From an uncultured bacterium (GTDB lineage Bacteria > Acidobacteriota > Thermoanaerobaculia > Multivoradales > JAHEKO01), in contig CAJQNK010000191.1 in NCBI GenBank assembly GCA_905479655.1, positions 1 to 38,994 on the forward strand: a stretch of DNA of 38,994 nucleotides, in the 5' to 3' direction. The notes below the pieces were generated by a model. The model was not told where the DNA came from. It worked only from the letters and a program-made list of their open reading frames with translations, and made no database searches. Below are positions 32,376-38,994 of the stretch, in pieces (the stretch's first letter is position 1; every line of letters begins with the position of its first letter). Made by a program: the position numbers and the translations under genes.

Positions 32376-34397
32376 CTACTTCACCACCAACGGCGCGACC
32401 GCCGAGCGCTCGCCATCCAGCGTGACCGACAGGAAGATCTTCTCCTCGCCGGTCACCGGCAGGCCGATCACCTTCAGCTGGTCGCCCGCCTTCAACGACC
32501 CCATGACCCCGGACAGGTTGTAGGTCACGTCGTCCGCCTTCAGGGTCGCGTCGGTCAGCACCCCCTCGAAGTCGTCCGCGATCTCGAGGAGCAGCACGGC
32601 TCCGCCACCCTGGGGCCGCGATTCGGCCGGGCCGGCCGCCCCGGGATCCAGCCCGCAGTTCGGGCACGGATTCGACCCCGGCTGCGGGCCGAGCCACGAC
32701 TCCCGCGCCAGATCCCAGTACTGGTGGTGCGGACACGGGTCGGCCGGCACGAAGGCCGGGTCGTAGGCCAGGCTCTCGCCCTGGCACACCGGGTCGAGGA
32801 GCGTGGCGGCGAGGTCGCCGGCGTCGACGACCTCCGCGAACGGCAGGTCGACTTCGGTGAGATCCGGCGGCGCCGGCGGCCAAGCGGGACAGACGGGCAG
32901 CTCCGAGGGGTCGGGACAGTCGCCGCCGCCGGAGGCGCACAGCTCGACGACGGTGTCGCACACGGCGACCCGCTTGCGCTGGACCGTCTGGCCGCCCTGG
33001 GGCGGGCACAGGTCGGCGCGGCGGCCGTCGAGACAGAAGTCCGCCTCGACCCCCAGGTCGACGCCGCCGTCGTAGAGCGTCTGCATGATCTCGTCGGCGC
33101 GGAGGTCCGAGCGGTAGCTCCAGGCCGCGGCCGCGGCGGCCGAGACGACGGCCGCCGCGACCGACGAGCCGGTGAGGGTCGCAGTCGGCTGGTCCGTCAG
33201 GTGGGACTCGACGACGCCGTGGTCGGAGAAGGCCATAAGGCGTGGCAGGCCGCGAAAGCGGGAGTTGGAGAGGGCGGTGCCGTCGGCCCTGGCCGCGCCG
33301 GCGGCGTGGACGAGGGGCCGGTAGACGGGCTGGCCGGGAGGCGGGAAGTCGGCCGGGTCGGGCAGGACCTCCAGGGCCGCGACACAGGCGGCGCCCGTCG
33401 GCGCCGGCCGCAGCTCCCAGGCGGCCGGCAGCAGGGGTCCGCGGTTGGGCTCGGGACCACCGAAGCCGTTGCCGGCGGCGGCGACGACGAGGGCGCCGCG
33501 GCAGACCGCGTCCTCGATGGCGCGGTAGATGGCCTGGACGGGGGCCGGCATGTCGGCGACGGGACCGGTGAGGCCGCCGAAGAGGCGGTCCCAGCCGAGG
33601 GAGAGGTTGATCACGAGACGGCGCCCGGGGGGCGGCTCCGCGAGCCAGGCGCGGACCTCGCGACGCAGCGCCTGGGCGAGGTCGCCCAGGGTCCCGACGA
33701 ACCCGCCGTCGACCTCGTTGAGCTGGCTCGCCGAACGGCTCTTGCGGTCGAAGGAGAGCCAGGGCAGGGCGAGCTGGCTGGTCACGTCGGCCCGGCAGGT
33801 CCCGCCGTCGCACAGCAGGTCGGCGGCCATGTTGGCCAGGGTCCAGCCGTGGGGTGAGTTGCCGGGGAACCTCTCGGCGTCGGCCTCGCGGGTCGCCCCG
33901 GAGTCGAGCAGGGCGAGGCGGGTCGGCGGACCCGCGGTCACCGGCAGCGGCGACTGGCCGGCCTGGAGCAGGAAATGGCCCGCCAGGGGCGACCAGGTCT
34001 GGTCCTCCAGCTCGCCGAGAGGAGCGATGGCCATGCAGTCACTCCCCAGGTCGGTCAGGGCCCCGCCGAGGAGGAGATCGCGCACCGCGGCGGCGTCGGC
34101 GACGCCGGGGTTCTCGTACAGGCAGAAGGCCTGCAGCCCGGGCGGGATCTGCCCGCCGCCCCCCGGATCGAAGAGCCGTCGCACGGTCCACGGGTCGAAG
34201 CCCGGGCGGCTGTCGGGAACGGGGCAGCTCCCCGCGCCCTCGGGCGTGATACCCACCCAGCGCCACGCCGGGCAGCCGTCGAAGGCCTCCAGCGGTGGGT
34301 CGACGGGGGCGGCGGAGGCCCCGACGGCGGTCGCGACCAGGAGCAGCAACAGCCACTCGGCGGAACGAGAGGATCGAAACTGAATCGGGAGCTTCAT
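32376..34397 (-). CDS. Exported cysteine-rich subtilase (S8 family serine peptidase)
   Basis: 673 aa. Signal peptide about residues 1-30 (AEWLLLLLVATAVGASAA). Subtilisin triad is visible: Asp165 in LALLDSGAT, His183 in SPHGWTLANMAADLL, oxyanion Asn310 in VVAAAGNGFGG and Ser412 in LTGSSVAAAVVSAAA. The usual GTSMAAP is GSSVAAA. About 18 cysteines, many downstream of the protease domain (ADLCPPQ, CDTVVELC, NPCPNCG), suggest disulfides outside the cytoplasm. A compact beta domain closes the protein (about 595-673). AGGAGA precedes the ATG. It is the fourth gene of the sigma/anti-sigma/CHAT operon, 25 bp after the CHAT gene. It may be activated by, or act with, CHAT; this is inferred. Confidence 0.88.
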   Translation of the reverse strand: MKLPIQFRSSRSAEWLLLLLVATAVGASAAPVDPPLEAFDGCPAWRWVGITPEGAGSCPVPDSRPGFDPWTVRRLFDPGGGGQIPPGLQAFCLYENPGVADAAAVRDLLLGGALTDLGSDCMAIAPLGELEDQTWSPLAGHFLLQAGQSPLPVTAGPPTRLALLDSGATREADAERFPGNSPHGWTLANMAADLLCDGGTCRADVTSQLALPWLSFDRKSRSASQLNEVDGGFVGTLGDLAQALRREVRAWLAEPPPGRRLVINLSLGWDRLFGGLTGPVADMPAPVQAIYRAIEDAVCRGALVVAAAGNGFGGPEPNRGPLLPAAWELRPAPTGAACVAALEVLPDPADFPPPGQPVYRPLVHAAGAARADGTALSNSRFRGLPRLMAFSDHGVVESHLTDQPTATLTGSSVAAAVVSAAAAAAWSYRSDLRADEIMQTLYDGGVDLGVEADFCLDGRRADLCPPQGGQTVQRKRVAVCDTVVELCASGGGDCPDPSELPVCPAWPPAPPDLTEVDLPFAEVVDAGDLAATLLDPVCQGESLAYDPAFVPADPCPHHQYWDLARESWLGPQPGSNPCPNCGLDPGAAGPAESRPQGGGAVLLLEIADDFEGVLTDATLKADDVTYNLSGVMGSLKAGDQLKVIGLPVTGEEKIFLSVTLDGERSAVAPLVVK

Positions 34398-34422
34398 GGC
34401 GCGTCTCCTGCGATGGAATCGG

Positions 34423-37194
34423 TCAAGGCTCGAGGAGCCGGAAAGCAGCCCAGTCCGAGAGCGGCTCCTCCCGGGCCAGCGCGATCTGCGCCTGGCGCAG
34501 CGCCTCGCCCGGGGGGATGCCGGTGGACAGGGAGCGGTAGAGCTTCGTGACGAGGGCCTCGGCCTCGCGGTCTCCCACCGGGCGGACCGCGGCGATCACG
34601 GTCCGCGCCCCGCGTGCCAGGAAGGCCTGGGCGAGCCCCAGGCCGGGCGCTCCCCCCGCGCCCCCGGCTCTCGCGGTCTCGCAGCCGGACAGGACGACGT
34701 CGTCGGGCACGCGGGCCAGCGTGAGGATATCGGCCACGCCGAGGCGCCCCCCGCGGGCCAGGGGCAGGATGGCCTCCCAGCCGTCGAGACCCCCGAAGGT
34801 CGCATGGCCGGCGAAGTGGAAGAAGCCAGCCGCCGGTAGGAGCTGACGCAGAGCCGCCGACGAGGCCTCCTCGCCCGCCAGGAGGCGCACCGTCCAGGCG
34901 GGCTCCGAGGCCCCCAGGCTCGCCACCACCTCCCGGGCCTCCCGCCGCGCGGCGGCGAGCTCGCCCGTCGGGTCGGCGACCACCAGGGCCAGACGGCGAG
35001 GCGGGGCCGGTGCCCCGCGGCCCCGCACCTCCAGATCCAGATCCAGATCCAGATCCAGGTCCAGACCGTAGGCGACCGGCCGGCCGAACACCAGCGGCTC
35101 GCCCGCGAGAGGCAGAGCGTGAAGGTCGAGCGCGGAGAGCGAGCCGGGCGCCAGGAACCGCACCCGGGCCGCCGTCCGCAGCAGCTCGTGGAAAGGCTCC
35201 AGCAGGCACGCGGCCAGGACCTCGCGGGTCGACTCCAGGGTGGGGTCGCACTCGAGCCGAGCCGCGGCGACGTCGCCGTCGAGCTGGGCGAGACCCGCCC
35301 AACCACCCGTCAGGGGGTGGTAGGTGACCAGCGCCTCGCCGGCCGCCGGAGACCCGGAGACTACCGTTCCCCAGCCGCCCTCCAGGTTCGCCAGCGCCTC
35401 CGTCAGCTCCCGGTCCAGGCGACGACCCCGCTCCTCGAGCGTCGCCGCCAGGCGGCGGCGGCCGTCCAACGGCAGCTCCCAGGCGGCCTCCGCCTCGACC
35501 TCGATCGCCTGCCGCTCGCGGCGCTGGCTCTCGATCACCGCGTCCCAGGCCCGCTGCTCGTCCGCGCTCAGCCCGCGCAACCGCTCCTCCCGCCATCCTC
35601 CCTGCAACACACGAGACCGGGCCCGGCGAACCACGGCCAGCGCCTCGTCCGGGCGATCCGCCGCGAGCAGGAGCTCCAGATGCTGTCGCGTGACCCGCTC
35701 GCGCGCGGCGGCGAAGGCCGCGCGGCCGGCGTTCAGCGGCACCTTCGGCATCCGCGCCGCGAGCAGCCCTTCGGCGCGACCGTAGGACTCGATCGCCGCC
35801 TCGGTTCGGCCCAGGGCGACGAGAGCCGCCCCCTGTCCGGCGGCCGCCTGCCAGCCCAGGTCGGGCGCCGCGAGGAGGTCCGCCCGCTCCCTCAGCTCGT
35901 CCCAGAGCGTGACGGCGCGGGCCGCCCGGCCCTCGGCGAGGGCCACCCGCGCCTCGAGCGCCAGTCGCCAGAGGGCGACCCGGGGGCGCGGGGACGGCGA
36001 CCGGTCCGCCGCCCGTTGCAGATGCTCGGCGGCCCGGGCGGGCTCGCCGCGGACCAGCCGGGCGAGCGCCAGGTTGACCTCGACGTTGGCCGGCTCGTCT
36101 CCCGCCTCGGGGCACGTCCCCGCGAAGATCCCCCGCGCCTCTTCGAGGAGGGGCAGCGGATCGGTCGAGGGCGACTCCCCGGCCTCCAGCGCCAGCAGGG
36201 CCGACCAGGCGGCGTTGTTGAGCAGCTGTCCACGCTCGCACGGCGCCAACCCGGTGGACTCGTCGAGCAGGTCCGACAGGCGTCGGCCCGCCTCCGCCGA
36301 CCGCCCCACGGTCTGCAGTTGGCGGGCGAGGAGCTGCTCGGACAGGAGACGCTCCCGCTCGAGCGCCAGCCGCCGCGCCTGCGCCACGGCGTTCTCGGTG
36401 TGGAAGAGCGCGCCCCCGAGGTCCCCGACCTCCTCGGCCAGGAGACCCCGGTAGTAGGAGAGGTAGTAGGAGGCCTCGGCCACGCCCCCCGTCTCCTCCG
36501 CCGTGGGCAGGGAGTCCAGGATCGTCCGCGCCTCACCGAAGCGCCCCTCTTCGATTCGCTGGTAGACGAGGACGGTCGCGTCCCGGACCAGGTCCAGGGG
36601 GCGTCCGGCCGCGCGATGCTGGACCAGGGCCTCGCCGAGGTGCGCCTCGGCGGCCGAGGCCTGCCCCTGCGCCTGCTCCAGGCGGGCGAGGTTGGCCAGG
36701 GCGCGGGCGCGCTCCCAGCCCTCGAGGGTCGCCGCGGCCGTCTCCAGGGCGGCTGCCGCTCCGGCCAGATCTCCCGCGCGGTAGAGAGGCATGACCGTCT
36801 CCGCCCAGGGAGCGGGCGTCGGATCGGCGAGGCCGACGACCCAGGGTGGGCCACCCCCCGCCGACACCTCCAGGCGTCGAGCGCCGGGCTGGAGCTCGAC
36901 GGCCACCCGCCAGCCGCCGTCGACCTCCTTGGGGTCGATCGCGATGGGCTCGTCGTCGACCTCGAGCGACAGCCCGGAGGCCGGGAGATCCGAGGCCGCC
37001 TCGATCCACAGGCGCAGCTCCCGCCCGTCCCGGAGCACGCACACCGGCCCGGGGCGCACCGAGTTGCAGCCGGCGAGCTCCACCCGCGGGGCCGGCGGCC
37101 CGGGTCGCTCCGCGGGTCGCTCCGCGGTTCGCGGCTCGCCGCACGCCCCGACGGCCAGGGCAAGAAGGACGACGCCGACTCGCGATCCTCGCAC
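34423..37194 (-). CDS. TPR-CHAT caspase-like protein with lipoprotein signal
   Basis: 923 aa. N-terminus VGVVLLALAVGAC: lipobox VGAC with Cys18, so it should be lipid-anchored facing the periplasm. A beta domain (about 40-120) precedes an extended TPR region (about 130-580) with patterns such as ARLEQAQGQASAAEAHLGEAL, and a coiled helix (RRERQAIEVEAEAAWELP). The C-terminal CHAT domain has His797 in FFHFAGHATFGG and Cys838 in VVLSGCETARAGG, the His-Cys dyad of clan CD peptidases, plus the GLAQAFLARGARTVIAA helix-strand. A (CCAGAT)n track adds an LD repeat just before the domain. Start is GTG at 37194; upstream frame is shadow. It lies 8 bp after the anti-sigma gene. Most described CHAT proteins are cytosolic, making export notable. 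Confidence 0.9.
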   Translation of the reverse strand: MRGSRVGVVLLALAVGACGEPRTAERPAERPGPPAPRVELAGCNSVRPGPVCVLRDGRELRLWIEAASDLPASGLSLEVDDEPIAIDPKEVDGGWRVAVELQPGARRLEVSAGGGPPWVVGLADPTPAPWAETVMPLYRAGDLAGAAAALETAAATLEGWERARALANLARLEQAQGQASAAEAHLGEALVQHRAAGRPLDLVRDATVLVYQRIEEGRFGEARTILDSLPTAEETGGVAEASYYLSYYRGLLAEEVGDLGGALFHTENAVAQARRLALERERLLSEQLLARQLQTVGRSAEAGRRLSDLLDESTGLAPCERGQLLNNAAWSALLALEAGESPSTDPLPLLEEARGIFAGTCPEAGDEPANVEVNLALARLVRGEPARAAEHLQRAADRSPSPRPRVALWRLALEARVALAEGRAARAVTLWDELRERADLLAAPDLGWQAAAGQGAALVALGRTEAAIESYGRAEGLLAARMPKVPLNAGRAAFAAARERVTRQHLELLLAADRPDEALAVVRRARSRVLQGGWREERLRGLSADEQRAWDAVIESQRRERQAIEVEAEAAWELPLDGRRRLAATLEERGRRLDRELTEALANLEGGWGTVVSGSPAAGEALVTYHPLTGGWAGLAQLDGDVAAARLECDPTLESTREVLAACLLEPFHELLRTAARVRFLAPGSLSALDLHALPLAGEPLVFGRPVAYGLDLDLDLDLDLEVRGRGAPAPPRRLALVVADPTGELAAARREAREVVASLGASEPAWTVRLLAGEEASSAALRQLLPAAGFFHFAGHATFGGLDGWEAILPLARGGRLGVADILTLARVPDDVVLSGCETARAGGAGGAPGLGLAQAFLARGARTVIAAVRPVGDREAEALVTKLYRSLSTGIPPGEALRQAQIALAREEPLSDWAAFRLLEP
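35031..35066. repeat. Hexanucleotide repeat inside the CHAT gene
   Basis: Four perfect CCAGAT units followed by CCAGGT and CCAGAC. On the coding strand this encodes alternating Leu-Asp (LDLDLDLDLDLE). Each unit is two codons, so copy-number change would lengthen or shorten the protein without a frameshift. Confidence 0.85.
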
Positions 37195-37202
37195 GGCGGG
37201 GA

Positions 37203-38027
37203 TCAACCGTCGGCCTCGACCCACACGGGGAGTCGCCAGGCGACCCAGTCGCCGGCCTCCGCCCTCGACTCCCCCGGCTCCAGAGCCTCCAGCTCGGCCG
37301 CGGACGGCAACCCGCCCGGGCGCGCGATGACGACGACGAGCTCCGCGGCCCCGGCGGGCAGGTCCAGATCCCGGCCGACGGTTCCCAGCAGGCGGACGGA
37401 GCCGGACTCGGCGACCTCCAGCCCGGCCTCCTCGAGACGGCGCAGCGCGCCGGTGCTCCCGAGGTAGACGGCCGCCTCCACCGGGCCGTCGACCGCGACC
37501 TCGGGGGCCAGCCCGAGGCGCAGCCGGCTGCCGGGCGCCAGGCGGAGAACCTCCGGGGCCGGCGTCGCGTCCCCCGCGCCCCGCACCTCGCGGGCCGTGC
37601 CCTGGATCTCCAGGACATAGCCCGGCAGCGGCGCGACCTCCGCCGGAGTCCGCAGCAGCAGGACCAGCGACGCCGCGACCAGGGCCGCCGCGGGAAGCCA
37701 CCGCATCGCCCGCCGGGTCACCGACCGGGGACGAAACGGACGCACCGTCGGGGACGTGCCGGCCTCCTCCCGGCCAGCCGCGTCGTGGGCGGCCCGGGCC
37801 GCGTCGAGGACGGCCCGGCGTCGATCGGCGCCGAGGGGCTGGAACGCGGCCCAGGCCCGCGCGGCCTCCTCGGACTCTTCCGCCTCCCGCTCCAGGGCCC
37901 GGACCTCCTCGGCGGAGAGCTCGCCCGCCGCCAGCGCGTCCCAGCGCTCGTCGAGCGCCGACGCCTCGGACTCGCGGTCCTCGCGCCCCAATCGGCCCAG
38001 CGCCTTCAATAGATCGTCCTCGCCCAT
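37203..38027 (-). CDS. Single-pass membrane anti-sigma-like protein
   Basis: 274 aa, assigned by topology and context. The cytoplasmic part (1-107) is helical and acidic/basic (ALDERWDALAAGELSAEEVRALE), resembling the helices of anti-sigma domains, but has no HXXXCXXC zinc site; in fact there is no cysteine. One TM helix is at about 109-125 (RWLPAAALVAASLVLLL). The C-terminal half (about 135-274) is beta-rich and should be periplasmic (YVLEIQGTAREV, LRLAPGSRLRLGL). ATG at 38027 has AGGGGAGA upstream. It lies 26 bp after the sigma gene and 8 bp before the CHAT gene. It probably holds the sigma factor at the membrane until a signal arrives; direct binding is not shown by sequence. Confidence 0.7.
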   Translation of the reverse strand: MGEDDLLKALGRLGREDRESEASALDERWDALAAGELSAEEVRALEREAEESEEAARAWAAFQPLGADRRRAVLDAARAAHDAAGREEAGTSPTVRPFRPRSVTRRAMRWLPAAALVAASLVLLLRTPAEVAPLPGYVLEIQGTAREVRGAGDATPAPEVLRLAPGSRLRLGLAPEVAVDGPVEAAVYLGSTGALRRLEEAGLEVAESGSVRLLGTVGRDLDLPAGAAELVVVIARPGGLPSAAELEALEPGESRAEAGDWVAWRLPVWVEADG

Positions 38028-38053
38028 GGTCTCCCCTACGGTGGTGTTCGACT

Positions 38054-38701
38054 CTAGCCCTTCGCTTCTGACATCCGATCGGAAACCAGACTCCGCGTGA
38101 GCTTGCGGAGCCGGCTGCGCCAGGCGTAGACGGCGTCGGCGCTGAGCCCCGTGGCCCGTTGCACCTCCGCCACGGAGCGCTCCTCCACGAAGAGCAGCTC
38201 GAACAGGTGGCGCCCCAGGGGGCTCAGCCGCTCCACCAGTTCGTCGAAGAGGAGTCGCAACCGCTCCCTGGAGGCGACGACCCGCTCGGGACCGGGTGCC
38301 TCGTCGACCGGCCCGGCATCGGCTCCCTCCACCTCGTCGTCGTCCGGCCAGGGCTGCGGCCGGCGCCGGCGCAGACGGGAGATCGTGTGACGCTCCGCCA
38401 CCAGGCCGGCAAAGTTCGCCAGCGACAGCCCACGCTCGGGATCCCAGCGTCGGAGCGTGCAGGCGTCACCGACCACCAGGCTGACGAGGATCTCCTGGGT
38501 CAGATCCTCGACCTCCTCCCGGATCGCGGAGGCACCGCGGCCGGCCGCGAGCAGACGGCGGGCGACCCGCGCCTGGACCACCGGCGCCAGGTGGTCGATC
38601 AGGCGGGCGAGCCGGTCCTCGTCCCCGGAGAGTGCAGCCATCACCTCCCCGGGTTCGAACCCGACGCCGCCGCGCCGCTCGCTCCGGGCGTTGCTCCTCA
38701 T
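38054..38701 (-). CDS. ECF-like sigma-70 family factor
   Basis: 215 aa. Region 2 is visible as IREEVEDLTQEILVSLV with FAGLVAERHTISRLRRRR (DNA melting and -10 binding); a Pro/Asp-rich acidic linker separates it from region 4, LSPLGRHLFELLFVEERSVAEVQRATGLSADAVYAWRSRLRKL, a helix-turn-helix for the -35 element. There is no region 1 or 3, fitting an ECF factor. ATG at 38701 has a near-perfect AGGAGGT, so I prefer it to the upstream ATG at 38827, which would add 42 low-complexity residues. It heads a four-gene operon and probably drives its own operon and envelope genes. Confidence 0.88.
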   Translation of the reverse strand: MRSNARSERRGGVGFEPGEVMAALSGDEDRLARLIDHLAPVVQARVARRLLAAGRGASAIREEVEDLTQEILVSLVVGDACTLRRWDPERGLSLANFAGLVAERHTISRLRRRRPQPWPDDDEVEGADAGPVDEAPGPERVVASRERLRLLFDELVERLSPLGRHLFELLFVEERSVAEVQRATGLSADAVYAWRSRLRKLTRSLVSDRMSEAKG

Positions 38702-38994
38702 CGACCTCCTTCTCGCGGCCCCGCCCGCCGTGCGGATCGCGGGCCGCGCCCCCGCGGTGCTCGACGCACCGTTTTCCAGGGCTCCTCGTGACGCCATCGT
38801 ACCCGAGGTCTCGTGGAACCCGGCCATCGAGCGGACGGTGGCGAACCCGGGGGGCAGGCTAGACCAGCGTTTCCGAAGTCCGGCGACAATGGCCGGACGG
38901 GAGGCGCTCGGGGGCCGAGGCGCGCCGACGCAGGCAATGCAGGGACATTGTCGAGGAGGCGGAACGCTGGCAGCCGAGATGCATCGCGGGCGGA
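38702..38994. promoter_or_regulatory. Upstream region of the sigma operon with inverted repeats
   Basis: No gene is supported in these 293 bp. It holds a perfect inverted repeat GTCCGGC-gacaatg-GCCGGAC at 38878-38898 and a second short one, CAATG (38935-38939) facing CATTG (38946-38950). The repeated CAATG/CATTG core could be an operator. On the minus strand GGAAAC (complement of 38869-38874) resembles the GGAAC -35 core of ECF promoters, but no convincing -10 partner is seen. Function is inferred only from position. Confidence 0.3.

Noticed and set aside
34423..37194. CHAT gene as part of a CRISPR type III-E (Craspase) or other phage-defence locus
   Set aside because: No CRISPR array, Cas protein, gasdermin, STAND or TIR gene is in the window, and the protein has an export signal.
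38702..38994. Short minus-strand frame at the right edge
   Set aside because: Arg/Pro-rich, no RBS-supported homology and no domain; it overlaps the leader of the sigma gene, so it is treated as non-coding.
1..38994. tRNA, rRNA, riboswitch, insertion sequence or integrase genes
   Set aside because: Reading both strands by eye showed no cloverleaf with CCA-type acceptor, no rRNA core motifs, no transposase DDE or integrase motifs and no terminal inverted repeats; a covariance-model scan was not possible.

Overview
The window is very GC-rich, gene-dense bacterial chromosome. Tandem GWxTD plus VWFA-like secreted proteins, a Reg_prop/Y_Y_Y sensor kinase, TPR-rich envelope proteins and a prfA-prmC-murA order suggest an Acidobacteriota-like organism, perhaps near Thermoanaerobaculia. 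That placement is an inference from gene content; there is no rRNA marker. I see no tRNA or rRNA gene, CRISPR array, transposase or integrase.

Left third (1-15486). A core block reads rightward: the end of prfA, a Gly-zipper lipoprotein, prmC, murA and a secreted Slt-type lytic transglycosylase. It converges on a SurA-like chaperone gene, which is divergent from rsmI. A leftward cysteine desulfurase-mnmA pair, joined by an ATGA overlap, supplies sulfur for tRNA 2-thiolation. Divergent from it, two tandem paralogues of about 856 aa (GWxTD domain plus complete-MIDAS VWA domain) are followed by maf, again with an ATGA overlap.

Middle (15502-28406). This holds a leftward 1047-aa periplasmic-propeller histidine kinase with no partner regulator, a small unknown gene, trmJ, eda, a small unknown gene overlapping eda, a macro-domain protein and argS. 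Next comes a decayed third GWxTD-VWA copy with a large internal deletion, a 967-aa secreted propeller-like protein, and a secreted cupredoxin with its own sigma70-like promoter.

Right third (28403-38994). This is accessory and envelope-directed: a likely dehydrogenase remnant, then a leftward pectate-lyase-like / 115-aa unknown / type II thioesterase run, and a rightward secreted beta-helix protein. Last is a compact leftward four-gene operon: ECF-like sigma factor, membrane-anchored anti-sigma-like protein, TPR-CHAT (caspase-like) protein with a lipoprotein signal, and an exported Cys-rich S8 subtilase. The two predicted proteases are both targeted outside the cytoplasm and lie beside a transmembrane sigma regulator. 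I infer a cell-envelope proteolytic signalling module; it is the best candidate for an undescribed system here.

Most long overlapping ORFs on the opposite strands are GC-driven shadows and were left out. Three convergent gene ends carry short perfect palindromes at or over the stop codons, probably bidirectional terminators.
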